A stretch of DNA of 64,000 nt, taken from assembly GCA_022818135.1 (NCBI GenBank), contig JAFMSR010000018.1, positions 37,100,375 to 37,164,374 of the forward strand. The letters run 5' to 3'. Shown piece after piece: positions 1 to 11,032 of the stretch (within the stretch, counting starts at the first letter, position 1; each line of letters starts with the position of its first letter). A program made the position numbers and the translations under genes. This DNA is from Saxidomus purpurata. Its lineage: Eukaryota; Mollusca; Bivalvia; Venerida; Veneridae. Below the pieces are notes generated by a model. It had not been told where the DNA came from and made no database searches. It was given only the letters and a program-made list of their open reading frames with translations.

Positions 1-247
1 TTGACTGGGAGAGTCAATTTAAGAAAAGAACAACTGCGTGCGGGTTGCTTCCTTCCACTGCCGAAATCTCTACCAACATCAACAACGACACATTCAACTA
101 TCTTTTTCAGTCCGATTTTTTATATCTAAAGCACCAACTTCAAATACTAATGCGGCAAATCTAATTTACACATTTAAATGCACAGCAACCAAAAGTTGCT
201 TTTATAACTGTCACCAAAAACACTGTGCAGAAACATAATGCTTTTAA
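1..247 (+). mobile_element. Family B TTAA element, partial, cut by window start
   Basis: This stretch matches the interior and right part of the complete B element at 3271-4005. Shared blocks include a start like TTGACTGGG, the string ACAACTGC.TGC, the block CACCAACTTCAAATACTAA and the block TGCACAGCAACC. It then jumps to the B right end (AACTGTCACCAAAAA, then ATAATG, then TTTAA), so it is an internally shortened copy. The left end lies outside the window. A short open frame across it is chance. Confidence 0.6.
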
Positions 248-628
248 ATTAAGTTTTTGACAAATTTGATCATGATCTGTCTTACTCCCAATTAAAGAAA
301 TGTTGTAATTCCATAGTGATGCGAGGTAGATATGATAAAAACCTACCCCTGAGGGTATTAATTAATGAGTCTTTTGTTCGGGGGACATAATAAATAAATA
401 GTAATATATCACTTGTTACTTCTGCTACAAAGTACAATGTATGCGACTTCGCATTCGTGTATGACTCTATACTATGTATATGTATCTTTCCACCTACACC
501 CAGCAGGGATAGATCTATGAAATAGCCTGCGCACCACAGCGTTATGTAGTGCATAGTAGGCAGCCTCATTACAAGGAAAACAAAAGCACCAATAAAACAG
601 TTTTCATTTCTTTGAAGTATCAACCTTT
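248..628. other. No recognisable feature
   Basis: AT-rich sequence. A 113-codon minus-strand open frame (282-623) has no domain I recognise and runs up to the edge of an A element. Treated as chance. Confidence 0.5.
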
Positions 629-994
629 TTAAAGCTGCTCGCTCTCAGAGTTTGGTAAAAAAATAAAGTTCTTCAAACTTTATGTAAATAACGTATTTTA
701 GAACATATGGTCATATGAAAAGGCTCCAGTATATATTCCTGTCACAAATATCTTTAAATTTCAAGAAATACCCTTACAAATTCAAAAGCGTTGCAAACGC
801 TTTTGAACTTTTAATATAAACATATAATGTAGCGGCGCCGTGTAACAGACATTTTCAATCTATTTCTGCAAATTCCTACCAAGATGTTTGCTTATATTTT
901 GATTGTAGCCTTTAGTTTGTCACTCATGAATAAGCATGTCAAATTTTTTTTTAAATATTTGTTTTCAACGGTAACTGAGAGCGAGCAGCTTTAA
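629..994 (+). mobile_element. Family A MITE, full length
   Basis: Complete copy bounded by TTAA at 629-632 and 991-994. The inverted ends AGCTGCTCGCTCTCAG and CTGAGAGCGAGCAGCT are perfect over 16 bp. The interior has the family landmarks: TTCTTCAAACT, CTCCAGTATA.ATTCCTGTCA, a central imperfect palindrome (AAAAGCGTTGCAAACGC) and GCAAATTCCTACC. There is no coding capacity, so it is non-autonomous. TTAA target duplication is known for piggyBac and Kolobok transposons. The TIR alone does not say which. Confidence 0.88.
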
Positions 995-2174
995 AGGTAC
1001 AGATACTTTAAAACAAATTTCATATCTCCGATATTTTTATTTTCTAACTGAAACGTCTTATCTCGTGAATAGCTGAAGACGAATGTCTACGGAGGTATTA
1101 AGTGTACAAGAGTTTTTATTTTTTGTAAACACAAATGTCTAAAGAAGAGTTAAAGTACCGCTAAGAAATTAAGTTAGAATAATGACACTCTGACCAGAAC
1201 ACGCCACAAGTTTGGTGCTCAATCCCCTATAAGAATAAAAAATTAATTGTCTGTCCAAAGTACAGACAAAATTCGCAGCAATACTTGAGCAAGTGAAGCT
1301 TTCTAATGTAAATACATGCTTGTAATTCCGTTCTCAATTTCTCGGTAAACAAATTGTCTGACTGCAGTGATATAATTATGAAAAGTCTTTTAAGCGACTA
1401 ATAGGTGTAAGGAACGAGTTTTCCCAACGGTGTTATTCTTATTTTGTTCGACAATTACTTGTGCATTTTAACTATTGCGGTAAAGACAATTACTTGAAAT
1501 TCTAATATGCCTACGGTATATTTCTATAGTCAATTCGAGTGCATTAATATGATTAAAGCACTCGGAAAAGAAGGCGGAGTTTCGGTCACGGAAGTAGCTC
1601 CTTCCGACTTTTCTAATTTACTCCCGCGCAAAAATAAAATATAGAAATGGAAATAATATCAGTATAAATACATCAGTCGCATGAAAAAGATTTGTTTAAG
1701 AACCTAAATATTATTTCTGATTACGTCAAGTAAGCCTTAGAATACCCTCACCTTGTTTTCCTTAAAAAAGGCCAAGACATTCAGGATTAACAGTCATACA
1801 ATGTTTTGATTCCGGGAGACAAAACTATGAATGAAAACGTTTACGTCATCACACTGACGTCATTACTCCACGTTAAAACGTTGTACAGTTCAAATTAACG
1901 GTAGGCATTTAAATCGATTAGCTGCTTTGTTAGGTTCTGAATCTGACGTCTTCTGCATAATGTCAGTCAGGTATTTCTTTTTTATATTTTATGTATGATG
2001 ATTAAACTAAAATAAGTTTGTATAATATAGTTATGTTTGATATCTTGAATGGTTGCCCGAATAGGGGAGTGAATTCCAACAGCTACTATTTATGCTGTTT
2101 TTCACATTACCGCCGAACTGAAAAAAGGTTCGTAGTAGTTACGATAGTTTTAAAAAAATCGGCTTCTAAGAATC
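995..2174. other. No recognisable gene; TGACGTCA-containing AT-rich DNA
   Basis: No coding or repeat structure is clear. The part near 1845-1885 holds a perfect TGACGTCA octamer next to TTTACGTCAT and the pair ACGTTAAAACGT. It lies upstream of the hairpin at 2175 and may belong to the same element, since similar CGTCA-rich DNA precedes the hairpin at 58469. Confidence 0.4.
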
Positions 2175-2344
2175 GAAATAATCTATGTCTTGGAGTGCTT
2201 TATCGAAACTGAAGCATTTCCCGTCGGTAATGTGCCTGCGTAATAATTCACTCGGGCTTCGCCCTCGTGAATTATTCCGCCAGGCACATCACCTCCGGGG
2301 AATGCTTCAATTTCGATAAAGCACTCCAAGCCATAGATTATTTC
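2175..2344. repeat. 170 bp perfect-loop hairpin (foldback)
   Basis: Two arms of about 83 bp, 2175-2257 and 2261-2344, are near-perfect inverted copies around the 3 nt loop TTC (GGGC-TTC-GCCC). The outer ends read GAAATAATCTATG and CATAGATTATTTC. Stem mismatches are few (for example CCCGTCGGTAA against the arm containing CCTCCGGGG). The length and outer boundary are the same as in the hairpin at 58469-58638, so the two are taken as diverged members of one foldback family. Confidence 0.85.
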
Positions 2345-2445
2345 TTAATTAAAAGTTACTGTTAACGATAAAATGTTAACGAAAATTGTGTTCTATTATG
2401 TTGAAGATCTTTCAAGAATGATACATCCTTCATAGAGAAATGTTT

Positions 2446-2580
2446 TAAAGCTGCTCGCTCACAGTTTCGAGAGAACTTTTTTCTTCCAAAATGATATATT
2501 CAAACATAAAATGTAAAATTAAATGAAAGAATCAACAGAAAGAAAAACTGTTGGAAGCGATTTGCAAAACTTGATTGAAA
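2446..2580 (+). mobile_element. Family A-like MITE fragment, left end only
   Basis: Begins with TTTTAAAGCTGCTCGCTCA, the A left TIR with one variant base, then continues as a divergent subfamily (CCAAAATGATATATTCAAACATAAAATG) also seen near 43910. No matching right end follows. Confidence 0.55.
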
Positions 2581-3270
2581 AGAGGGACTTATACTTGAGA
2601 CCTTTTTATTTGACTATTCGTTCTCACAGTGTCCTAGCGTTCAGTAAGCCGAAACGGAAGTTGCTGATCTGTACGCTGATGATCAGTTAGTTGTTGGCAC
2701 AAATTGAGGCCACCACGGTCTAGATTTTATATTGAAAGCTTATTTAAATCGTCTTTTTTGAAGGAGATATTTTTTGGGTGAGTGAACCAGTTATTTATAC
2801 TTTTATTGTGATCATCTTTGCTTCAAGTAAGATGTAGTATAGTTGCAATCGGCCTTCGTTCCCAGTTTGATCACTGTCAAACTGACGAAACGGCCAGAGA
2901 AAATTTGACTTTGTGTTCGCATATTTCATTGTATATAAAGTTTCTGGTCTATAATATACTATATACTATCAATTTAATTAATCAATTTAAGCTGGACGAT
3001 GTTAGGGGGTAGGAGGATATTGGAATCACAACCCTCTCTAATCAATGTATTAAAATACTGATGAATGGCGATATCGAGAGATGTTATGATAGGAGAAGGC
3101 GCTTTTTAACAATTTTAATTGTCCACACTTATTAAGTTTAATATATTAAATTCCACATTTAAAAGTTTCAAAATTGTTTCGTCATTTCATACATTAAGAT
3201 TCAGGTTTCGTTTATATACTGTAAATACCGAGTGTACTTGTCGTTCACATGTGATATGATTGAAGAAGCC
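2581..3270. other. No recognisable feature
   Basis: AT-rich unique-looking DNA between an A fragment and the B element. Only short chance open frames are present. Confidence 0.5.
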
Positions 3271-4005
3271 TTAAAGTGGAGTTATGCGCATTTTTTTTTC
3301 AAGTAACAATCCAGCTGAATTAGGTGTACGAAATAATAACTTAAATACAAATATTACTTTTCCTGTTTTGACTGGGGCAGTCTTTTTAACAAAAAATAGA
3401 ACAACTGCATGCAGGAGTTGCTTCCCTTCCACTGCCAAAATCTATCCAACAACAACAACAACAACACAAGGGAGATCACTGCGAAGAAAGGAACTATTAT
3501 TTCATTTGTCCGTTTTTTTATTTCTAAAACACCAACTTCAAATACTAATGCGACACTATCATTAATTTAGCACATAAAAGTGCACAGCAACCGAAAATTG
3601 CTTTTAAAGGTCTACCACTAAGCGAAAATGAAGTGACAGTTATTTCAATGGCATGTACATTACGTTATGCAAGACACTAAATAATGAAGATTGGCAGGTT
3701 AAAATTTACAGAATGTGTTTGGAACACGAAGAAAAGTATGTGTATTATGTTGAAATCTCAGTGAATCGACAAAATGACCACCCAGGTCTTCTTAACTTTC
3801 TTCATAATGCATAGAGAAATAATTGTACATGTACTGTGATTTGTTTAGAATCTCTACATTCCAACTTTCATTTTTTATTAAAAATAACTTATTTCTGTAC
3901 TTTTTAAAGTATATTTGAATTTTCACTTTCGTTAGTATTGGACCTTTAAAAAACTGTCACCAAAAATACACTATTTGCAGTAAGATGCGCATAATGTCAC
4001 TTTAA
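3271..4005 (+). mobile_element. Family B TTAA element, full length
   Basis: Bounded by TTAA at 3271-3274 and 4002-4005. The inverted ends read AGTGGAGTTATGCGCAT on the left and ATGCGCATAATGTCACT on the right. It is about 735 bp with no meaningful open frame; the 93-codon frame at 3284 crosses a (CAA)n tract. Partial copies lie at 1-247 and 22733-22913. Its right TTAA is also the left TTAA of the adjoining C element, so the two sit back to back on a single target site. Confidence 0.75.
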
Positions 4006-4727
4006 AGGGACATACCCTATAACTGATGTCAAAATAAATAACCTCCAATACACAGATAAAAGAATCTTTTGAAGTACTATAAATTAAAGCTGCTCGCTCT
4101 CAGTTACCGTTGAAAAAAAATATTTTTAGAAAAAATTGACATTCTTATTCACAAATATAAACCTATAGGCTAGAATCCAAAAATAAGCAAAAATCTAGGA
4201 AGGACTTTTGAAGAAATCGATTGAAAAGGTCGGTTACACGGCACCGCTACACTATATGTATATATTTAAGCGTTGCAAACGCTTTTGTAATTTGTAGCAT
4301 ATTTCTCGCAATTTAGAGATATACGTGACCTCGATTTATACTGGAGCCTTTTTATATCACCATATGTTCTAAAATACGTTATTTACATAGTCTGAAAAAA
4401 TTAATTACCCAAAATCTGAGAGCGAGCAGCTTTAACCTAAAAGTTTCAGCTATGCATTCCCAGTCATTATCGATAAAATCAGCAGTTTAAAGTATACTGC
4501 AGTACCGTAAACCATTCAATAATCAATTTAGAGTTGTTGTTGTACAATAAATGGGTGGATGCGATTTATTACAGAAAGCCTCTATATTGATTAATTGTGG
4601 TAAAAATAAGCATGTTTTATCATAGGTTCTTCTTTGAAATTGTATTTATTGATCATTTTACGTTCATTGAGCACATAATCTATGTTTCGAGGATATAATC
4701 TGCTAGATGTAGGGAGTGCCCCTTTAA
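4002..4727 (+). mobile_element. Family C TTAA element, interrupted by an A element
   Basis: Left end TTAAAGGGACATACCC at 4002; right end GTAGGGAGTGCCCCTTTAA ending at 4727. The interior has the family strings TAACTGATGTCAAA, TTTCAGCTATGCATTCCCAGT, CGATTTATTACAGAAAGCC and TTGATTAATTGTGGTAAAA. An A element fills 4084-4435; without it C is about 378 bp. The ends are imperfect inverted repeats with TTAA flanks. No coding capacity. Confidence 0.8.
4084..4435 (-). mobile_element. Family A MITE nested inside C
   Basis: Full-length copy with TTAA at 4084-4087 and 4432-4435 and perfect TIRs, inverted relative to the copy at 629: it starts with the TCAGTTACCGTTGAAA end. The C sequence continues on both sides (GAAGTACTATAAA, then CCTAAAAGTTTCAGC), so A transposed into an existing C element. 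Confidence 0.88.
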
Positions 4728-4738
4728 AGAACTCACAC

Positions 4739-4758
4739 AATCTGAGAGCGAGCAGTTT
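4739..4758 (+). mobile_element. Solo right terminus of family A
   Basis: AATCTGAGAGCGAGCAG is an isolated A right TIR, 11 bp beyond the end of C. No A body precedes it, so it is a deletion remnant. Confidence 0.6.
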
Positions 4759-4760
4759 CA

Positions 4761-5199
4761 AACGTCGTTAAGAATTAATGAAATCACTGTGGAAAATTAT
4801 CCAACGGCATAAAAGGTATACTTTGTTATCACAGAAATATGATCTACATGCTGGATTGACTTTCATCGCGGTCGCATCATACTTCTGCGCTGTTTTGTAC
4901 TTGGAAACTTTGCCAGAAGCAGAGACGTTATCTCATCACTTACAGATTAATTGAAAATGGTGAATTACGAGTCTGATTGCATACGCGTGGGTTCTTTATA
5001 ATAATGCCTTGTATAATACTGAGATATAATATATGAGATCTGTCAAAAATAAGCAGGGATGGACACCAACACTGTTCTCAAGAAGCCATACATTTGGCTT
5101 CAATTTTTCTTTCAAATTATCTTTTTAAATATAAAATCTGACATATAAAATAATTACATTATAGCAACACATGTTTTTGCTGAATCCAAGCTTTAACAT

Positions 5200-5200
<1 letters not shown>
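4761..5200. other. No recognisable feature
   Basis: AT-rich DNA with no clear repeat or coding signal. Confidence 0.45.
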
Positions 5201-5203
<3 letters not shown>

Positions 5204-5236
<33 letters not shown>

Positions 5237-5295
5237 CCAACCAAAAAAAAACCCCCCCCAAAAAAAAACCCCACCACCCAAAAAAAAAACCCCCC

Positions 5296-5360
<65 letters not shown>

Positions 5361-5369
5361 CCCCCCACA
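5204..5369. repeat. Poly(A)/poly(C) low-complexity tract
   Basis: About 165 bp made only of A and C on the plus strand: A runs of up to about 60 separated by C runs of 2-8. The poly-Phe/Gly open frames on the minus strand come from this composition. The length may be unreliable in an assembly. Confidence 0.9.
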
Positions 5370-5438
5370 AAGCCTAGTTAGAACTGAAAATATGCCAACA
5401 CGTTTATGTTAATGGTCTTCTATATAGAACAAAAATAA

Positions 5439-5770
5439 TTAAAGCTGCTCACTCTCAGATTTTGATGAAAAAGTAAAGTTCTTCAAACTCAGATAGTTCA
5501 AATTGAATACATTCGTGTAAAGTATATCTGTATATATCAAACTATACGTTACCAATGTATAAAGCGTTACAAATAAAATGCTAATTATCACATAGGGTTC
5601 CAGTGGCGTTAAACCAAATTTACCTATCCACATCTGTAATAAATTTTTTGCAAATTGCTACCCAGATTTTAACTTATGTTGTTGATTCTTGTCATTACTT
5701 TTACATTTTATGTTTATGCATATCATTTTTGAGAAATTTAAGTTGTTCACCGGAAACTGTGAACGATCAA
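5439..5770 (+). mobile_element. Family A MITE, divergent copy
   Basis: Starts TTAAAGCTGCTCACTCTCAG. The right end is decayed (GAAACTGTGAACGATCA) and resembles the right end of the copy ending at 50854, so both may belong to a subfamily. The central palindrome is replaced by AAAGCGTTACAAA. Confidence 0.65.
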
Positions 5771-6922
5771 TATAACAAAAACAAACATGCCGTCTTTAAG
5801 TTTTCATAACAAGTTAGAACATGTACATTTTTTGTATTTACTAAATGCTTTTATTCAAAACATTAACAACTGAATATTTAGTAACGTTTAAATTATGTAC
5901 ATCTTGCTTAAAACCTTGCTATAAATGGTCTGCAAAATATGGAATTCCACATAAACTCGTGAAACAACTATCGGATTCAAATAAATTGTGATTGAAATGT
6001 TAATTTTCTTTTGAAATTGCCATTCGTCTAAAACCATGTTTTTATTATCAGTAATTTTAAGCATTAATCACTGGCATTTTGCTATCGTTTTTTCCTTCTA
6101 TTTTCAACTGGTTTGACATATATCAATTAAGTAGTCTGGAAACTTGAACAGAGATGTCATATGGTCCTGTTTTGTATGCAAATTTAAAACGAAGCAACTA
6201 TGATTACAGTGATATATAGCGTTACTGTCACCATATAATAGAAATACGTAGACCCGCGAGTGTATTTTAAGTATATCGTGACATCAATGCAATAAATATC
6301 AAAATTGTTTGCAGTTGAAGAAAAGTTAAACATTTTTGTCATAAGGTTTGTGATGTAAAATACTCATACGTTGCTCTTTTAACGCTGGACGTTATGTAGA
6401 CCTAGTTTTGATCTGTTAAGTGTGGTCGGTATAAATCTTACACCATATCATTTTACACAATATTATCTTTATTCGATGTTAGGTTTTCACTAATAAGCTA
6501 CGAGTTTGGGAGGGGGAGGGGGGAGTAAATGTGATAATACTCTACAATTTTGAATATATATAGCACTACATGTTTGGGAGTCAAAATGTTGAATAAGACA
6601 ATTATGTTGTTGTACGAATTTTACATCCGCCTGTTATTTTTACAGGCGGGCAATTTACTTAACCAGCGTTCCTGGGAAGAACCAGCTGCCAACTTTCCCA
6701 CAAAAAGAGACATGGTCGATAGCAGGACTGAAACCATTATTTTCAAATATGAGAAGTATCACCTACTCTCGACCCTTACACTCGACTAAGGAGGCCGTTG
6801 AATTGGGCAATTGTATAAAATAACCATAAATAGCTACTGGAACCCTAGAAAAAAAATGTTGAAATTAATAACATGCCATGGTACTTAGTGCGAGCTTAAT
6901 GTTTTAAATATTTTGCATTGAC

Positions 6923-6926
<4 letters not shown>
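5771..6926. other. No recognisable feature
   Basis: AT-rich DNA. A 79-codon plus-strand frame at 6550-6789 contains no motif I know. No tandem or inverted repeat stands out. Confidence 0.45.
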
Positions 6927-7004
<78 letters not shown>

Positions 7005-7102
7005 GGTGGTGTGCACTTCTGGGTGCTGTGGGGCTCGTTTTGGGGAGGCTGCGTTTTTGGTACGTGGCATTCCCTGTTTGATATTATTTTTGTTTTTTAG
7101 AA
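6927..7102 (+). mobile_element. Truncated non-LTR-like retroelement with (TG)n
   Basis: Sense strand is plus. The copy starts within a (TG)n run of about 38 units (6927-7002), followed by the family constant part GTGCACTTCTGGGTGCTG, GGGGAGGCTGCGTTTTT and GGCATTCCCTGTTTGATATT, and ends in TTTTTGTTTTTT. All copies share this T-rich end and are cut at different points on the other side, the pattern of 5'-truncated target-primed retrotransposons. No clear flanking duplication is visible here. Confidence 0.7.
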
Positions 7103-7448
7103 CTAATCGCCCATTGGATAAATAAATAACCCAAGTCAGTTTGGTCATAGTGTACTTTTGTGAACTTCATCAAGTGCAATTATATAATTATTTTTTAAAT
7201 ATGAAAAATATCCTCATTCTGTTAATTTGCTTTAAACAAATGTACATAGTTTACAGAGCAACATGCAGAAATAGCATGCCTTAATCACATGGACCATCGT
7301 TATGAGAACTACGATTCCCTGCGATGATCTAAACCGATACACGGTTTCTATATGATATGTGCTGATTCAGCAAATAGATTAAAACGCATAAGTTGTAGGA
7401 TTGTCACACATAGTAAATTACAGACTTTACAAGGAATCTACTTTGCAA
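7103..7448. other. No recognisable feature
   Basis: AT-rich spacer between a retroelement copy and an A element. Confidence 0.45.
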
Positions 7449-7803
7449 TTAAAGCTGCTTGCTCTCAGATTTTGGTAAAAAATAAAGTTCTTCAAACAGT
7501 ATGTAAACAACGTATTTAAGAACATATAGTCATATAAAAGGGCTCCAGTAAAAATTCCTGTCACGTATATCTCTAAATTTAAAAAAATACGCTACCAAAT
7601 TCAAAAGCGTTGCAAACGGTTTTGAAATATCAATATAAACATATAGTGTAACCGTCATTTTTAATCGATTTCTACAAATTCCTATCTAGATTTTTGCTTA
7701 TATTTTGATTCTAGCCTTTAGTTTTATGATAATGAATAAGTATATCAATTTTTAAGAAAAATGTTGTTTTTTTTCAACAGTAACTGAGAGCGAGCAGCTT
7801 GAT
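7449..7803 (+). mobile_element. Family A MITE, near full length
   Basis: Left TTAAAGCTGCTTGCTCTCAG at 7449; right CTGAGAGCGAGCAGCTT near 7803, where the flanking TTAA has mutated. The central palindrome AAAAGCGTTGCAAACG is present. Confidence 0.82.
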
Positions 7804-8231
7804 TAGGTTTGATTTTTATTGAAAGGATCTTTATCATACAATATTGTTTTGTAGCCGGGATAATTTTCTGCATGATTTCTGAAAATGGACCAGTGACAAG
7901 CCTTTATAATAAATCTTTAACGGTCTCTTAAATGTTATACGAGGTTATATAAAATCTTTATACCTGATTGGAAACCAAATTTTCGGACGAAAAGAAGGCA
8001 CGAGATCACTGAACACAAACAAAGTAAAACTTGAAAATTAAGTACGTATAATGCAATTCTTCAAATACAAACTTCGCACAAAAGCACATAAATTTATTGT
8101 TACCAGCAGAGTTTACACCAGAGGTCACTGAAAAGGGAATTATTTATTGTAATTTTTCCGTACAGTAGAAGCATAACAGACTGCATCGGCTGCAATATTT
8201 TCTCATGAAACATTCTTGAAGGTGACTGATT

Positions 8232-8360
8232 TTGTTTCATAGTTTCGTGCCTACTTAGTTTGTCAATACTTTCTATATGCGCCTGTGGTAACGATGGTTA
8301 GGATAAACTTGGAACGTTTTAGATCCTGCGCAGACGATATTTTGTACCCAAAGGACTTAA
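8232..8360 (+). repeat. Dispersed low-copy repeat P
   Basis: Shares GTGCCTACTTAGTTTGTCAA and GCGCCTGTGGTAA.GATGG with copies near 9225-9430, 14370-14530 and 26560-26740. The ends are not defined. An open frame at 8285 lies within it and is not convincing. Confidence 0.5.
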
Positions 8361-8630
8361 TAACGTTCCTGTTACACTGTACACATAAAATATCTACTGA
8401 AACGATACAGTCTATCATGTGCAAGATAATCTTAAATTATTCCTCTTCCGAAATTCATTTTATACATTAAGTGTATTAGCAAGAACTATCTTTAAAAAAT
8501 ATGGTCTACTATTTTGAGTATATGAAAGAGATGGTACATGTAGCTAGCTATATTTCATATTAAACATTTCTGTAAACTTCTACCTTTATGCAGTAAAAAG
8601 TCACCAAATGTCACAGGTTGAGAAAAATGT

Positions 8631-8705
8631 TTGCCGGGACGCGAACCCGGGACCCTTTGTTTACATGGCAAATGTTCTCCCGACTGAGCTAAGTGGCCTC
8701 TTCCG
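8631..8705 (-). repeat. tRNA-like sequence (pseudo-tRNA or SINE head)
   Basis: On the minus strand there is an A-box-like TAGCTCAGTCGG and, about 35 nt later, a B-box-like GGTTCGCGTCC inside a good T-arm (CCGGG-TTCGCGT-CCCGG). The sequences where the acceptor arms should be do not pair, and the anticodon stem is poor. I therefore call it a tRNA-derived relic rather than a working tRNA gene. Confidence 0.5.
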
Positions 8706-9219
8706 TTTTTTATCCTCAAATGTGATTAAGTCTGTACCGTGTCATGTGCATCAGTAAAACAAATTTAATCCTTGTTTTTCTAATTAAACATGTTACCCAA
8801 TTCATCATCATCATCATCTCCAGTGATTGCATCATTCATGAGGGACTGGAAACGCAAGAGTATTTTAATGACCTTTCTCTTGCGGTATTATCCAATTAAA
8901 AAGTGCCTATCAAAAAAGTTACACATTCTGCTTATCATTTCATTTGCGGTTGAAAGGTCAAAAGCAAGCTTACTATGGCTGCGCCGCAAAACATTATCTA
9001 GATATTATCTATGGTTAAAAAGAAAATTGTCACTTGAATGAATAAGATTTTATTCATTTAAAATACAAGTTTTAGTTTATTTTTGACGGTTCTGCATGTG
9101 TGATTTTAGTTCTTAGTCTCTGTGCATGCAGATCTATTTTACAATACAATTAATACCTATTGGATGACCCATTTTTTCCACTAGTGATCGTAAAAGAGGC
9201 AGATAAAGTTGCTAAAAAA

Positions 9220-9430
9220 GCGGTATTTGCACCGTCTGCACTTTCCCCACAATCAAGATCAAGTTATGCGACCGATATTCATTGTTTAAGCCTACCTAAT
9301 TTATCAATAATTTCTAGACTGTTTAATCAGAGCGCCTGTGGTAATCATGGTTTGTGAAGGTCTCCGATCTGAAACGTCTACTGGTCGTATATATAAGAAA
9401 TTTTTTCCCAAAGGACTAGGTAATATTGTT
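9220..9430 (+). repeat. Dispersed low-copy repeat P
   Basis: Contains GGTATTTGCACCGTCTGCA, AATTTATCAATAATTTCTAG and GCGCCTGTGGTAATCATGG, matching the other P copies in the same order. Confidence 0.5.
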
Positions 9431-10961
9431 GTAACTAATAGACATCAAAGGTCATCTGCACTAAAACATTTGACACGAACATTGAGCTAAAACTTGATAT
9501 GTGATGTATTCTTCAGTATTTCTATTTGTTCTTTGGTCTTATTTGATGCTAGAGTAGAATGGCTGTACTGTTTTTCGTGAGGTGGTTGAGTTGTGCCTTC
9601 CTGGGTTTGAGGTACTTTCATTGTAGCACTGTCAATAAATTTCTAAAATTGGCGTCTCTCTTAAAATAGGAAACATTTTTAAGGTTTACAAGACACTGGT
9701 TCAACAGCGGTTCTTGAGAGATCGGACCATAATATATATTCATATTACACAAGCAAAAAATAATATCGCACGTGAATTTTAAAATGTCCATCCCACACTT
9801 GCAACCAGATACCATTTTCACAAAAACACACGTCACTAGTTTAATAAATACAATTTTTTGTATTTTGTATTGTTCTATAACCTTTTTTATGATTGATCCC
9901 AAAAGCTTACTCGCAAAAAATAGTTCGGACTGGTTACATTCCGGCCATCTGCATAAACCCCAGTCAGAGAAGTATGTGTGTTGCTGCTAACTAATGTGTC
10001 TGTAGATTTAATGAGGCCTCAGGAAGTTTATGTGCAGTTTAATTAATCAATGCGTCTATTGCTTGAAGAAAGTAATGTAAGATGAAATGTAATACCCATA
10101 AACTGGATATTGAGCGTTTACATGATATTTGTATAAGATAAGGCAATGTACGGTACTAGTAATTATAAGCATGACTTTCAATATTCAAAGCTCTTGCGCT
10201 CTGATTGTGAATAGTTTATGGTTAACTTTGAGATGTTTCATCCAAAATCTGTCATAAATAATTACGAGAAATTTGTGGGGAGCTATTTGTTAAACACTTT
10301 GTTCTATAATTGCTTTCGGTCAAATGAAAACCAACCGAACTTTTCAATTGTGAATTGGTTTCAAACAGGAATATAATATATGTTTTTGTCAATGTTGTAT
10401 TCCGATTAAGAACTCGGATTCCGATTGGTGTGTGTAACCTTTTTATATGTAACGCGTTTATAGGTGGATTGAACTAATTAAGTTATATTTCAATTATTCT
10501 AATATTGCATGCCGACAATATGAACATATGATATTGACTTTTTGCATGTTGACCTGAATCGAAAGGACTTACTGACTTATTGTGATAATCACTTAAAACT
10601 GATTCCTACGTGTCAGGAAGTAGTACCTTAGGATTGAGAAAGTTCATATTTTCTCGTTTTTTATATTCAACTAAGATCTCTTTAAAATATTCAAACACTT
10701 TTGTTATTATTTGCTATCTTTGAATCAAAGAAATATTGCATCTTTACATCTCTCAATCTTTTTCAATGGCAGTGAAGTTCTATATAGATTTCTTGAAAAA
10801 AATATGTACAATGTTATCATTTAAATGCACATGTTTTTTTTCTAGATTCTAGCTAAACAAGATATTAAAAATGTTCAGAATTACAAGTTTCTATCAAAAC
10901 TGACATCGCAAACATAGTTTATTGAAATCTTCTTTTATTAGTAACTTCCATATTATTTCTC
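9431..10961. other. No recognisable feature
   Basis: About 1.5 kb of AT-rich DNA. Short open frames on both strands near 9618-9990 overlap each other and carry no recognisable motif. Confidence 0.45.
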
Positions 10962-11032
10962 AAAAGCTTAGTGTTTTCTCAAAAGCTTAGTGTTTTCTCA
11001 AAAGCTTAGTGTTTTCTCAAAAGCTTAGTTTT
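10962..11032 (+). repeat. 19 bp tandem repeat, about 3.7 units
   Basis: The unit CTCAAAAGCTTAGTGTTTT is repeated at exactly 19 bp spacing with essentially no divergence, so it is a recent minisatellite. Each unit contains the AAGCTT palindrome. Confidence 0.9.

Noticed and set aside
5125..5370. Poly-Phe/Gly open frames
   Set aside because: Pure product of the A/C homopolymer tract.
8631..8705. Functional tRNA gene
   Set aside because: T-arm and D-arm are tRNA-like, but the acceptor strands do not pair and the anticodon stem is weak.
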